From contig OZ020492.1 in assembly GCA_963971405.1 (NCBI GenBank), positions 20,552,204-20,616,203 on the forward strand: a stretch of DNA of 64,000 nucleotides, in the 5' to 3' direction. This DNA comes from Psococerastis gibbosa (lineage: Eukaryota > Arthropoda > Insecta > Psocodea > Psocidae). Made by a program: the position numbers and the translations under genes. This document shows positions 1-10,513 of this stretch, one piece after another (position 1 is the first letter of the stretch; each line of letters starts with the position of its first letter). The notes below the pieces were generated by a model, which made no database searches, was not told the DNA's origin, and saw only the letters and a program-made list of their open reading frames with translations.

Positions 1-240
1 AAGAATGTAATAAAAAAAACTGAACTATCAATCTTTAGTTTCGCTGACTACAGCTTCGCTCTATTTGGCTTTCAGGATGCTGCTGCAGGCTGCAGCTCCT
101 GCCTTCTCGGCTTTGCTTATCCAAGCTTGGACGTCATCACGAACTGCAGCAACATACGTAGAATCGGGAGTAGGCAATCAAGAAAAATGTCAACAGATGC
201 TTTTTATTTGCAATAAGTAACATATTGTATGATAACACAA
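1..240 (-). other. Upstream block of a zinc-finger cassette running off the left edge
   Basis: This stretch resembles 13,430-13,670, 35,000-35,240 and 37,035-37,270, each lying immediately upstream (minus strand) of a zinc-finger exon A. All carry a block around the minus-strand equivalent of CTGACTACAGC and end near GATAACACAAG. By position, another exon A and zinc-finger exon should lie just left of base 1. I see no open frame in it. Role unknown: intronic, untranslated or spacer. Confidence 0.5.
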
Positions 241-1465
241 GCAAAGAACCTGTACGAGTGAAACACGCTTTACTATTTATCAATTAGTGTAGGCACCGAG
301 ACATATAATGTTATGAGTGGTTTCATGGAAAATAATTGTCCTAGGAGTAAATTTCGTTTGCATATAGTCTAGATCGGGCAGACCAACAAAATACAACACA
401 GTAGTAATGGCAGCGCAAGCAATGTACTGGGACGTGAATGAACCATAATTTAAAAGAACCGGTCCGAGTTTACTCGAACACGCTTTCCAATTAATTAATT
501 AGTAGATAGACATAGTGTGTAATTTCATAGTAAATAATTTCCCTATGATTAAATTTCGGATCCCTGGGGGGTCCACCTCAATGCATTAAAAACCCCTTAA
601 AACTCAATTGCATATTCTGGAACGAACAGACCAATACATTGTAACAGTAGTAACAATGAGAAGGCACGTAATGTATTGGAGCGTGAGTTTTCCATAATTT
701 CTTCAATTACAGCTCACTTATAGCAGTTTGCCGAAAAAAAAAGAAAAAAAAATAATAGTGCACACTACACCAACCCCATTAAAAACTACAGCATTGCAAC
801 ACATAAACATACAACGCGTAAGCCCCAACGGGCGTTGCGTTATGATTATTAAAAAAAAAATTCTTCAAAAAATAATTTTTTGCATAGAACCAATTACTTT
901 TTTGGGGAAACAGCCTGTTTGGTTTTGTTACTCTATTTAACACCTAAAACATACCTGAAGGTAAAAATCATCGATAGAAAGGTTCCGCAGAAAAATTATT
1001 TTTTAGTCATTTTTCATGAAAATTGAGTTATTTTTATTTGTTTAACCCTCAGAAGGAAACTATCAAGGGGCAAGCGATCCACTGCATTTTGTTAACATTA
1101 ACAGCGACTACAATATATGTGAATTTAAAAGAAATCGTTGGATCAATTTTTGTGTGTGAATAAACCCCCCCCCCCCCCAAGTTGAGTTAGCCCAAAATAA
1201 AAATAAAATTGTCTCGTGGTATGATTTTTGTGAACCTACATGCCAAATTTCAGCAAAATCGACCGAGTAGTTTGCCCGGAAATCGATGAACAGACAGAGC
1301 GACAGACAGAACTACAGACAGACAGACATTTCGTAAAAACCACTTTTTTGGGTTCCTGGGACCTCAAAAGTCAAAACGTGTAAATCTGTTGAAATCTCGG
1401 AGTCGAAAATTTTGACCGTCACAAACTTTCCTTATACTACGTATAAATTGGAAAGCAAAAATATA
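240..1465 (+). repeat. Dispersed repeat R1, long copy
   Basis: This is one of the longest copies of a family seen at least fifteen times here. The head reads GAACC-x-GTACGAGTGAA with a GCTTTCC-type motif. The middle has A/T-rich segments, a poly-C run and a CAGA-rich tract. The tail ends in ATAAATTGGAAAGC. The head motif GCTTTCC-AATTTAT is the reverse complement of the tail, so the element has short inverted ends. A second head begins near 453, so two copies are nested or joined. No intact reading frame is present, so it is probably non-autonomous. Confidence 0.6.
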
Positions 1466-1494
1466 TATATTTTTATCAAAATCGACACTGAGAG

Positions 1495-2040
1495 GAAAGC
1501 AACCTGTTTCGTTTTGTTTCTCTATTTAACACATAATTTATACTTGAAATTAAATTAAAAATTTATTTTCTATTAATTTTTCATGAAATTTTAGCTCCAG
1601 TAGTAGTCATTTTCCCCAGAAACTAACTTTCAAGGAGGAAGCGGTCTGTTTGTTTTATAACTACTACTACTACTACAATATTTGAGAATTTAAAGAAAAT
1701 CCTTAGACATGGACGGACTCAGAAATATTTTTCTGGGGGGGGGGGGGCGGTTTCATGCTATGGTAACTATTTGTATTTGTTTTACGTGGCAAGTGCATTT
1801 TATCTAGTCTTCAATGGTTTTTCTCGCCCCCCCCCCCCGTTTTGGAGAATCAATTTTTTATCCGGTATCTTGAGATATAATTGTCGTGAACCGACATGCT
1901 CGAATTTCATTAAAATCCACCGTTTTCTAATTTCTTTGCCTCTCAAATCGACAGGCATTTTGCAAAACCACTTTCTAGGGATCTCAAAACGTGTAGGCTA
2001 CATCCAGTGAACTCTTGAAATCGGGAATTTCTGCCATTGC
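1495..2040 (+). repeat. Dispersed repeat R1, partial degraded copy
   Basis: The order of motifs matches R1 (spacer, poly-C, conserved ATCAAAATC-x-ACCG block, ACAGGCATTTTG, then CTCAAAACGTGTA), but much is deleted and the tail is missing. It contains poly-G (about 1,735-1,747) and poly-C (about 1,827-1,838) runs. Confidence 0.45.
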
Positions 2041-2049
2041 TTTCTTTGT

Positions 2050-2600
2050 CTACGTTTAAATAAATTAATAATCATTCACTTATATAAACTGACCTAAAAG
2101 TCCAATTAAATGCAAATCTTAATCTTTTAAATAGGCAAACAATAAATACAATATACAATACAATACGCTTATAGTAATATAAATATAAATAAAATAATAT
2201 AAATATTAATATATAATACATTAATTTGTGATACAAATATCCCGTGGACCCGTTAGGCCCGTGATGGGTTCAGATTAACAGTTGTTAATTTTACAATAAT
2301 ACTGGTCAATAAGAAACAATAAAATAAGTTTTTAAGGAGCATATTTAATTAAGTATATTTTAATTGTAGTTAGAAACTATTTGAGATAGATATTCTGAAT
2401 TGTTATTTAGAAATTGGCTAGTTAGAAACTGGAAATATTTAATATTTGATAGTTGTTTTATTTCATCTGGTAGTTTGTTGTAAGCTAATAAGACAGATAA
2501 TTATGTTGATAATTCGATGTTTGATACTTGGGTATATGTAGATTGTAAAGTAAAGTAAAGCGCATTAATAATAATAATAAAGAACATTTTTTTTTTAAAG
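2050..2600. other. AT-rich stretch, no gene seen, LINE 3' end-like motifs
   Basis: No coding frame is evident. The motif GGCCCGTGATGGG near 2,255 recurs near 49,735 in a LINE 3' fragment, so part of this is probably the untranslated tail of a LINE on the minus strand. The rest is AT-rich simple sequence. Confidence 0.3.
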
Positions 2601-2765
2601 ATTAATCGCTTACAAACACATTAATGAATGTATCCGATTGACCTCTTCAGTCACCCCTGTAGGTTAGTACCCGTGTTGAGTTACGACACGTCTCCGATCG
2701 CATGGCTTGTAGAGACTCGCACAAGTACAAGCACGCTACCACCTTGCCATCGAAGTCGATCCTTG
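2600..2765. repeat. Dispersed repeat R2
   Basis: About 165 bp closely matches 29,565-29,720 and, in part, 43,640-43,735. Shared blocks include GAATGTATCCGATTGACCTC and TGTAGGTTAGTACC. All three copies follow a T- or A-rich tract, suggesting a short retroposed element. I cannot assign a family. Confidence 0.55.
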
Positions 2766-2779
2766 CTAACTTACGTAAT

Positions 2780-3090
2780 TGCCCATATGCTTGCAATTAA
2801 CTGGATAATATCTACCATATTATGTCAAGTCATTCCGAGGCCCTAAATTTGAAAACAATATAAACAATAAAATGTCGAAACATACCTGGTAATGATTCAC
2901 TGCAAATCAAATCCGAAATTCTCCAATTTGGTTTGATGCGTTGACTGCACGAGGTCCAGCCGTAGAATGACTACTGAAGCTGACTCACGTCCTGTATAAG
3001 TTATGTGTGTTACGTCAGCAAATAATGCTGGTGTGGCCGAAAAACTATCGAAGTTCCATGCGAAATTATCGATCGGAATCATAGTCTGGG
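2780..3090 (-). promoter_or_regulatory. Conserved leader/promoter block of a zinc-finger cassette (copy a)
   Basis: The block recurs at 14,880-15,200, 30,285-30,400 (truncated) and 38,715-39,110, always upstream of exon A of a zinc-finger gene on the minus strand. It contains a conserved splice donor (CCAG then gtatgttt). A candidate acceptor lies about 43 nt further on, followed by a short segment ending in a gtaagt donor. The first part has an open frame in copies a and d (starting MIPIDNF) but stops in copy b, so a 5' untranslated exon plus promoter is more likely than coding. The intron would be unusually short. Confidence 0.4.
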
Positions 3091-3091
3091 T

Positions 3092-3700
3092 GAACGTGAT
3101 TTGTCATCGACGAGGAATGCTGACTTATCAGGGCTGTAGACCATAACAATTTGGTAGCTACATAGGATCTCGGCTGATGGGCCATGGTCGATCTGAAAGG
3201 GTGCTTCCATACGCATAGTAGCTACAGCCGGCCTATTATGGCGATTATTTTTAATGCTAACTTGGGATTACAAATGCAGAGAGAGAGAGGAGAGAGTTTA
3301 GGGGCGTAGGTCCATTGAACTTGTCCTGCCAACGACCCCAACATCAGACATGATTGCTATAGTTTGAATTTCTAGCCATTGAAAAACTGGTTGGCATTAT
3401 AGCAGGTGTACCCTGGGCTTTACCAGTAGGGAGCGAGTCATGGAGATACCACTGGAACCGCCTACCATTGGAGATCAGGGCAGCTAGTTCACTCAGTAGC
3501 TTTAAGAAAATAATTAAACAGTATATCTTAGATACGCTTAAGACTCTCTCCGGTCCTGTAATGGTGATGACAATGGATCCCCCCCCCCCCGTATTCCTTT
3601 TATACTTCTTTTTTTCACTATTCCTCTCTTTTCTTCTTCTCCATTTAATTTTAATTAATCTATGATAGCCTACAATGTTTTTTTTTAGTTTTTAAGGTTA
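3092..3700 (+). mobile_element. LINE 3' terminal fragment, with unassigned sequence before it
   Basis: Up to about 3,400 I see nothing assignable. From about 3,430 the plus strand encodes a peptide with WNRLPLEIRAASSLSSFKK, the typical end of jockey/CR1-type LINE ORF2 proteins (LP-x2-IR followed by F+ and L). It is followed by an untranslated tail ending in a (TTTCA)n run. The element is strongly 5' truncated. Confidence 0.5.
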
Positions 3701-3760
3701 GCATGAAAACAAGACTTTATAGTCTTATTGTTCGCCTTTTGTTTGCAATAAAGTCGTTTT

Positions 3761-3793
3761 TTCATTTCATTTCATTTCATTTCATTTCATTCA
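3761..3793 (+). repeat. (TTTCA)n microsatellite
   Basis: About six tandem copies of a 5-bp unit at the end of a LINE-like tail. Confidence 0.85.
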
Positions 3794-3847
3794 TACCACG
3801 CGCTGTTCATATCGTATATGTTTTGCATGTCATGGAATACATCTGAT

Positions 3848-3945
3848 GATAGACCCAGAATAGAGCCACTTAGCGATACTACTGATGCAAGTGAAACAAC
3901 AGGTAGTACCTTGCCTAAAAACGAGACTGCAAAAGATTAAGAAGA
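3848..3945 (+). pseudogene. Inverted fragment of a zinc-finger exon N-terminus
   Basis: The plus-strand translation DDRPRIEPLSDTTDASETTG aligns with the N-terminal linker of the minus-strand zinc-finger exons (for example YDDRPSIEPP at 25,380 and DASETTS at 33,000). The frame ends in TAA before any finger. The opposite orientation from the rest of the cluster points to an inversion or a relic of an inverted duplication. Confidence 0.65.
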
Positions 3946-3949
3946 CAGG

Positions 3950-5250
3950 GGGAGAGTGTTGCTGCAATATGTGATTATAGGGTATAAAGGGTAAGTGGTA
4001 AGGCTGCCATTCAGTACGGACAGTTCCTCTTTCCAGGTGCCCTGTCTGAAGTCACCAGAAATTTTTAAAAATCCCGAAAATGTCAGACTTTTTAGAAAAG
4101 TGGAGTAACATGTTTCATTTTAGAGCTATAGGAGATGTAAAAGCCCTATTTTTTTTTTTAAATTGAGCCATAGCTACTGAATTTTTAAAAGCATTATTAG
4201 TAGGTACCTACTTACTTTTGGTCCATTAAACGTGGGGAAATGAGAATTCCATTGAGAATTAAATACAGAAACTGAGAGGAAATATTTTGTGCTTCGCGTA
4301 TTTCCTTTTTGGGGGCTCCTGTTGTACTTAATGTACTGTCTGGAGGCTTCAAATTGGTATTTTGTGTAATTAAATATTTCTTTACAATATTTGAATTTGG
4401 TGGTACTATGGCGTAATTGCGGTCAGCGCTCTGGCGGAAGAAGGTGGAATCGAGCTCGAGGACTTCTTCTTGGTTCCTGTCGCAACGTTGAAGCAGCTTT
4501 TTCGTATTTTATTCGTATTTTAAATTTAAATCAATTATTAATTACTTTCTTTATTTCTCTATTTCATTATCACATAACGTCCCACTAAAGTAAAATCTTA
4601 TAATATTCCGAACATTAAATGTAGTAATAACTTATCTAATATTTCTCATTGTAAATAGGCTACTGCCCGTATACTCCGGCGCAGACAAGCTCTTTACATG
4701 CAAATTTTGTAGACCATATTTTTTCCCGTTTTATTATTAAATTTTCTTTATAGTCTTTAAACATTAACTCTTCCTTCTTATTTATTTTTAGCCATTTTAG
4801 GGTGTTTGTGCAAGGTGCTGGTGTACGGCGTTGTTCCGTTGTCCACCTAACTACTGCAAGCGGTCATCTCTGAGGACCTTCCTTCCATGATGAGTCGGCG
4901 GCTGTTCCATGTACCTTAATTACCGGCCAATGATGTTGGAGTAGAACTTCCACACCCGATGGGGTGAACGGCGGAAGTGCCATCGCCATGGAGCGTTGGC
5001 CCACGTTTATAAGGTACATGCGATCAGCGTCCAATTATTCCCCCCCCCCCCATAGGCTTTAGGGTAAATCCCGCTTCCCTCTCCCGTGAACTCCTATTTT
5101 ATTACTTCAGTGTACTCCTATTGCTTCGTCATGGATACTGTATTCCTTATGTTAATTCTGTCATCAGCGACACCAGCATTCTTTCTCAATTAAAACAACA
5201 TTTTACTACTCTTTTTAACGGCAGAGTAGGCACTTATTGCTACCCTTAAT
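3950..5250. other. No gene recognised
   Basis: Only short frames and shadow ORFs are present. A poly-C run lies near 5,040-5,051. The block 4,680-5,040 has a higher GC content than its surroundings and could be the 3' part of a retrotransposon, but no protein motif supports this. Confidence 0.3.
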
Positions 5251-5264
5251 AGTTTGCATCTGGG

Positions 5265-5690
5265 TGTAAAAAAATGAAAATAACTCAATTTTCATGAAAA
5301 ATGACTAAAAAATAATTTTTCTGTGGAACCTTTCTATCGACGATTTCTACCTTCAGGTATGTTATAAGTGTTAAATAACAGTAACAAAACAGGTAAAAAA
5401 AGTATTTCGTTTTGTGCAAAAATATTTTTTTAAGAAATTATATAAAATTTACGCAAACACCATTATTACCGTGTGGTAATGCCCGTTCTATAATAATATG
5501 CAATACCATCGATTAATTCAGTGCTTCAGGATAGGGGCCATAGTCAGAGCGGGGTCCAGGGTACGGACCCCCCCCCCCCCCGCCCCCGGAACGTTTTTAG
5601 CGCACACTACATGGAATGGATAGAATGGAATTTTAAAGATTTTTAAATATATTGAGGTTACCTCACCTCTCCAGTGACATCAGTTGGCCC
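5265..5690 (-). repeat. Dispersed repeat R1, reverse copy
   Basis: Reverse-complement R1: TTTTCATGAAAAATGACTAAA, the TTTCTATCGA block and the GGTATGTT block appear in the order seen in other minus copies. A poly-C run lies at about 5,568-5,581. It is interrupted at 5,690 by the palindromic insertion. Confidence 0.6.
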
Positions 5691-6208
5691 AATAAACAAA
5701 AAATAACAAAAACTTAGAGTTTTAGAAAAACTTGTTATAACAACCCGAATTAGTAAAACCCAAATAATCGTTAAGAAATTAACTTTGTCTAAGAAACCCA
5801 CTTGTGTTAGTATAAAACCCTGAGCGCTTTCGGCAAGAACTGCCATCTACAGAGGGAAACCCACTAGCACAGTTACACCTTATCTGCGATTTGAGACTTG
5901 CTCAACTCGAGGAGAAGATGCAAATGTCTTCTCCTCGAGTTGAGCAAGTCTCAAATCGCAGATAAGGTGTAACTGTGCTAGTGGGTTTCCCTCTGTAGAT
6001 GGCAGTTCTTGCCGAAAGCGCTCAGGGTTTTATACTAACACAAGTGGGTTTCTTAGACAAAGTTAATTTCTTAACGATTATTTGGGTTTTACTAATTCGG
6101 GTTGTTATAACAAGTTTTTCTAAAACTCTAAGTTTTTGTTATTTTTTGTTTATTAAAATGAAATACCACGAAGTCACGAGTAATCTAATTATTTATATCA
6201 GTTGGCCC
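5679..6208. mobile_element. Palindromic insertion with 228-bp arms and 12-bp target duplication
   Basis: ATCAGTTGGCCC occurs at 5,679-5,690 and again at 6,197-6,208, flanking the insert. Inside, 5,691-5,918 and 5,927-6,154 are inverted copies of each other, without mismatches in the parts I compared, around an 8-nt loop. They are followed by a 42-nt tail (6,155-6,196). Both arms carry the same open frame (starting MAVLAESAQ). The tail resembles 21,822-21,864 in inverse orientation, and the arm resembles 59,105-59,175. The target duplication suggests a retroposed or transposed unit; the inverted doubling is unusual. Confidence 0.75.
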
Positions 6209-6239
6209 CCCCCCCCCCCCCGAGGAATCCGAAATTTAA

Positions 6240-6990
6240 CCATAGGGAAATGATTTTTTCTGAAATAACTCATTATCTCTATCTACTAATTGATAAATTG
6301 GAAAGCATGTTCGAGTAAACTCGGACCGGTTCATTTACTTTGAAAAAATTGTGAATATATTGCCCCTTTTCCGGGTTTACCAGACAAGGAAAAAGTGAAG
6401 TAAAAGTGAATTTGAAGTTACAAATATTCCTGCTGATTGAACAACTCGCCGGAGCAAGAAGGAAAACAACTAAATTTTAATGAAAAATGACTAAAAAATA
6501 ATTTCTCTGCGGAACCTTTCTATCGATGATTTCTACCTTCAGGCATGTTTTAGGTGTTAAATTGAGTAACAAAACCGGACAGGTTGCTTTCCCAAAAAAG
6601 TATTTGGTTCTATGCAAAAATTATTTTTTGAAAAAACGGTAGAAAACTAATACTGAAAGGCATTGTGCCATTATTACTGTGTGGTAATGTCTTGGTCTGC
6701 CCGATCTAGAATATGCAATGCCATGGATTAATTCAGTGCTTTGGGGTAGGGGGCGTGCTAGGCCGTTACCAGAGGCCCGGACCCCCTTGCCCTAATAGTG
6801 GAGTTTTAATGTTTTTTTTAAATATATTGATGTTACCTCACCTCCAGTGACCTCAGATGAACACCCCCCCCCCTCCCCCAAGATATCGGAAATTTAACCA
6901 TAGGAAAATTATTTACTATAAATTACTCATTTTCTCTATCTACTTATTGAAAAATTGGAAAGCATGTTCGAGTAAACTCGGACCGGTTCT
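6240..6990 (-). repeat. Dispersed repeat R1, reverse copies
   Basis: Two reverse heads (near 6,295-6,335 and 6,950-6,990) both contain TTGGAAAGCATGTTCGAG and ACTCGGACCGGTTC. Between them is a partial R1 body. Poly-C runs lie near 6,207-6,220 and 6,865. Confidence 0.6.
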
Positions 6991-7069
6991 TTCATCTTGT
7001 AGGGGCCTAACATGCGGTGTACATCAAGGAGGGTTGTGTGCCCCCATTCCACATAGAACTGTGGCCAAT

Positions 7070-7560
7070 AGAGCGGATTCTCTAACAAATAGCAGACCTC
7101 AATTTTAGAAAGTTTTATTGGCAATTGGCATACCGCAATATAAATAAACTATATTAATAACTAAGAAAAATGAAATAAAAATTACTTAACTATAAAAATC
7201 AACTAATGTCAACATGGCATGAAATGGTCAAATGGTGAAAAAATAATTATAATTATATGCAATTACAATTACAGGAAATAGCCTATAGGCTAACAATATG
7301 CAGGTCGCATTTTCTGACCTTTTACTTAAAGAATAAGGAAATGCTTTGATTTTATGTACTTATTTAAACACATTTCCTCACACAGGAACATTGTTTTAGG
7401 TATTTTCAGGTATTTTAACAATGTTATGTTTCACAGGCAAAATTATTTTCTGTTCAGCAATTAAGTTTCAGTAGTAGAGCAAGGCTAATTGTAATTGAAA
7501 TTCGGCAAATGAAAAAAAAATGCAGTTTACTTTCTTTCGTTCTACGTGACCTATGTACAA
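7070..7560. repeat. Segmentally duplicated non-coding block
   Basis: The beginning (GGATTCTCTAACAAATA) is shared with 16,472-16,630 and, further in, with 31,580-31,760. The later part (from AGGTCGCATTTT near 7,303) is shared with 19,003-19,270. The same block is therefore present in several cassette duplications. No coding frame is seen. Confidence 0.55.
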
Positions 7561-7929
7561 GTTAGCTAACATAAATAAATAAATAAATAAGCGTTCATTT
7601 GCAAACAGACAAAGTCCAATAATATGCAAATTAACTTACTTATCTATGCTTATCATAATTTACATGTGTGATACATAACTATTGTACAATTATAATTATA
7701 CTTACCCTTTTTACTATAAAATCTAAGTGCACGACATCAAGCTTCCTTCCTAACTCAGAACTAATTAAAATAGTACAATAAGCAAGTAAATTCAATTTGC
7801 AGAGTGATGAGTCAGTTTGCAAAGACAAAAGAAGATACGTTTTACAGCTTATCATAGTCAAAAACAGTCACAACAGTTTGTATGATATGATAACGCAAGT
7901 GAATGAATGAATGTATGAATGAATGAATG

Positions 7930-8795
7930 TATTTCCAATCTCTAGAAGACAATATACAGTACAAAAATTTCGGTTATAACGAGGAGGTTACCTCTTCAAC
8001 CAAAGTTAATTTAATATCAGTGTTATATATACCATATAATACTACAATGCAACAAAAAGAAAAGTTTTACAATATGGGCTAGGCCCGTTTTAGGGGGACA
8101 ATTTTGATTTAGACATGATTAACTTTATTGGAAGTAAATATGTGTGAATGTATAGTATGTATTGTATGGTATTTCTGTATTGTATGGAGTAGGTATAGTG
8201 TACGTACGTGAGTGACGAATGTTATTTAATATTTTACTTTTTTGTTTTTTTTGTTTTTGTTTTAAAGCGCGGGTCCCTGTTGGTAATTTGCGCTAGGAAA
8301 TTGGGAATGTTTACCGATTATTTAGTGGTAGAGAGTTATCCGTTCTGTTGTGTAAGTAGTGGGGAGGGGGGGGGGGATGGTTAAATTTTGGAGAAGAGGC
8401 CGGTGGCTCTTAGGAATTGTGTGATATTATTTGTGGCTGTTATTTTGTTTCCTAGAGCATCGGAAAGGGAGGAGGGTGCTCGTAGGACGGAGGCTTGCTG
8501 AACCGAGTAGGTTGCAAAATATTATATTTACATTATATTTTACTATGTTTACGACACTTGGGTTGCTATAAGCCATTTGTGGATTCTCTTCGGAATAAAT
8601 TATAGTTTGGTGAGTTTTTAATATCCATAGGAAGTTGATTAAAGTACTTTTTTCCAACATAGGCCGATTTCTTTTGAGAGTAGCTTGCCGCGACTGTTGA
8701 TGTAGATAGTGGGTTGGTTTGTATGTACCGTGCCTAGTGTTATGTTCAAGTGTAGTAAAGAAACGGTACGAGTGAACCCGTATATGCTTTCCCAT
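7930..8795 (-). mobile_element. LINE 3' terminal fragment (jockey/CR1-like)
   Basis: The minus-strand frame 8,795-8,427 contains FTTLEHNTRHGTYKPTH and later residues typical of the C-terminal end of ORF2 from jockey/CR1-like LINEs (an NTR box after the reverse transcriptase). Downstream is a long A/T-rich untranslated tail with the motif GGGCTAGGCCCGTTTTAG. There is no reverse transcriptase core, so the copy is 5' truncated. A (GAAT)n tract lies near 7,903-7,930. Confidence 0.5.
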
Positions 8796-9570
8796 TTATC
8801 AACTAGTATATTACCGAGATAGATAATATGAGTTGTTCCATGGTGAACAATTGTCCTAGAGTTAAACTTCTGTTCCCTCGACTTTCCCTATCTCTAAGCT
8901 CTGAAAGGGTCTTCGGAACGATTGCTTGATCTGCAGCCTGATCGAGGCGATTATAATACCGGGGTTAAATAAATACCCTAGGATTATAACTGTAAACAAA
9001 CAAATTTTGAATAGCACTTTCCATTATAAAATTATCTTGTTTACCAGGGGATTAAATAAATACCGTTATTATAATCGCCCCGATCAGGTTGCTGAAACGG
9101 GCCGACCGTAAACGAATACAACACAATAACAGTGGCAGGGTATGCAACGCTATGTACATGGACATGAATTATCCATGATTTCTTCAAAAAATAATTTTTT
9201 GTTCAAGATCAAAACTTTGTTTGGCAAGGCAACCTCTTCCGCTATGTTATTCTAATTAACTGCACCTATAGCATACTTGAAGTAAGAAAGCATCGAGAGA
9301 AAGGTTCCTCAAAAAAAATATTTTTTGGTAATTTTCCATGAAAATTGAGTTTTATTTTTATTTTTTTTTACCCCCAGAACCAAACTATCAAGGGGCAAGG
9401 GACCTATTGAATTTGGTTAGCATTAATAATGACTACAATATAGGCCTATGTGAATTTAAAATAAATCGCTCAAGCCGTTTATGAGAAGATATATTTTTAG
9501 CCATTTTTTTTAGGTTTTTGGATTCTCATCGCAGCAGGTTATTCGTTGAATTTTTAATATGTTGCTAGAT
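8755..9570 (+). repeat. Dispersed repeat R1, copy split by a MITE
   Basis: The R1 head (ACGGTACGAGTGAACCCGTA) starts near 8,764. The element is interrupted at 8,937-9,088 and resumes with GCTGAAACGGGCCGACCG, the R1 body and the AAACTATCAAGGGGCAAG block near 9,385. Confidence 0.6.
8937..9088. mobile_element. MITE with 22-bp terminal inverted repeats
   Basis: CCTGATCGAGGCGATTATAA at 8,937 is mirrored by the reverse complement ending at 9,088 with one mismatch. The 152-bp element lies inside R1. I could not settle its target duplication. Confidence 0.65.
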
Positions 9571-9639
9571 AGTCCGAGGGCCACACCAAAAAGACCGCGG
9601 GCAACTTCATGGCCCGCGCGCCTTAGTTCAGGATTGCTG

Positions 9640-10340
9640 CTCAAGAACGTGAAGTCGTGAAAAGGCAGATCGATACATTACAACACAGTAATAATGGCAG
9701 GGCTTATGAAATGCATTAATTCAAAATCCATATTCCATAATTTCTTCAGAAAATAATTTTTTGTACTAAAGTAAATATTTCTTTGGAAAACAACGTGGTC
9801 GGTTTTTTTACTATGTTTAACACCTTAAATATACCTGAAGTTAGAAATCATCGATGGAAACATTTCACAGAAAAATGATTTTTTAATAATTTTGAGTCTG
9901 TTTTATTTCTTTACCCCAAGAATTAAACTACCAAGGGGCAAGCAACCTATTGCGTTTTATTAACATTAATATCGACCTATATGTGAATTTAAAATAAATT
10001 GTTGGAGCCGTTAATGAGAAATCAATTTTTTAGCAGTTTTTCTGGAGTTTTTGAATGGTGATAGCCCCCCAAAATTGAGTTAGTCCAAAATTTAAAAAAT
10101 CGTCACGAGGCATGATTTTTGTGAACCAACACGCCAAATTTTCATCAAAATCCACCGGTAAGTTTGCTCTCAAATGGACGAACAGACAGACCAGACCACC
10201 AGACAGTCATTTCGTGAAAACCATTTTTTTTTGGTTCCTGGGACCTCAAAACATGTAAATCCACTGAAATCTCGAAATCGAACATTTCGGCCATCACAAA
10301 CTTATCCTTACACTACCTATAAATAGGAAAGCAAAAAGAA
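9640..10340 (+). repeat. Dispersed repeat R1 copy
   Basis: The order of R1 body blocks (CAGATCGATACATTACAAC, TTCACAGAAAAATGATTTTT, CAAGGGGCAAGCAACC, CAGACAGACC, TGGGACCTCAAAAC) is preserved. The end, TATAAATAGGAAAGCAAAA, is a slightly mutated R1 terminus. Confidence 0.6.
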
Positions 10341-10513
10341 AATGAAACAATTAAGAATAGCAGTTTCCATTCTGCGCACGCAGGGCTAACAGGGATGAAG
10401 ATGAAGACGAATGATGTCCGATGTACTTTATTGCTTGTTGTATTTTAATAGACTTATCGCATTCATTGAAAATACTTTATGAATATCGCTAAGATGAATT
10501 TTTTTAGTACCTT

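Noticed and set aside
6936..7124. Minus-strand ORF across the R1 head and duplicated block
   Set aside because: No conservation between R1 copies.
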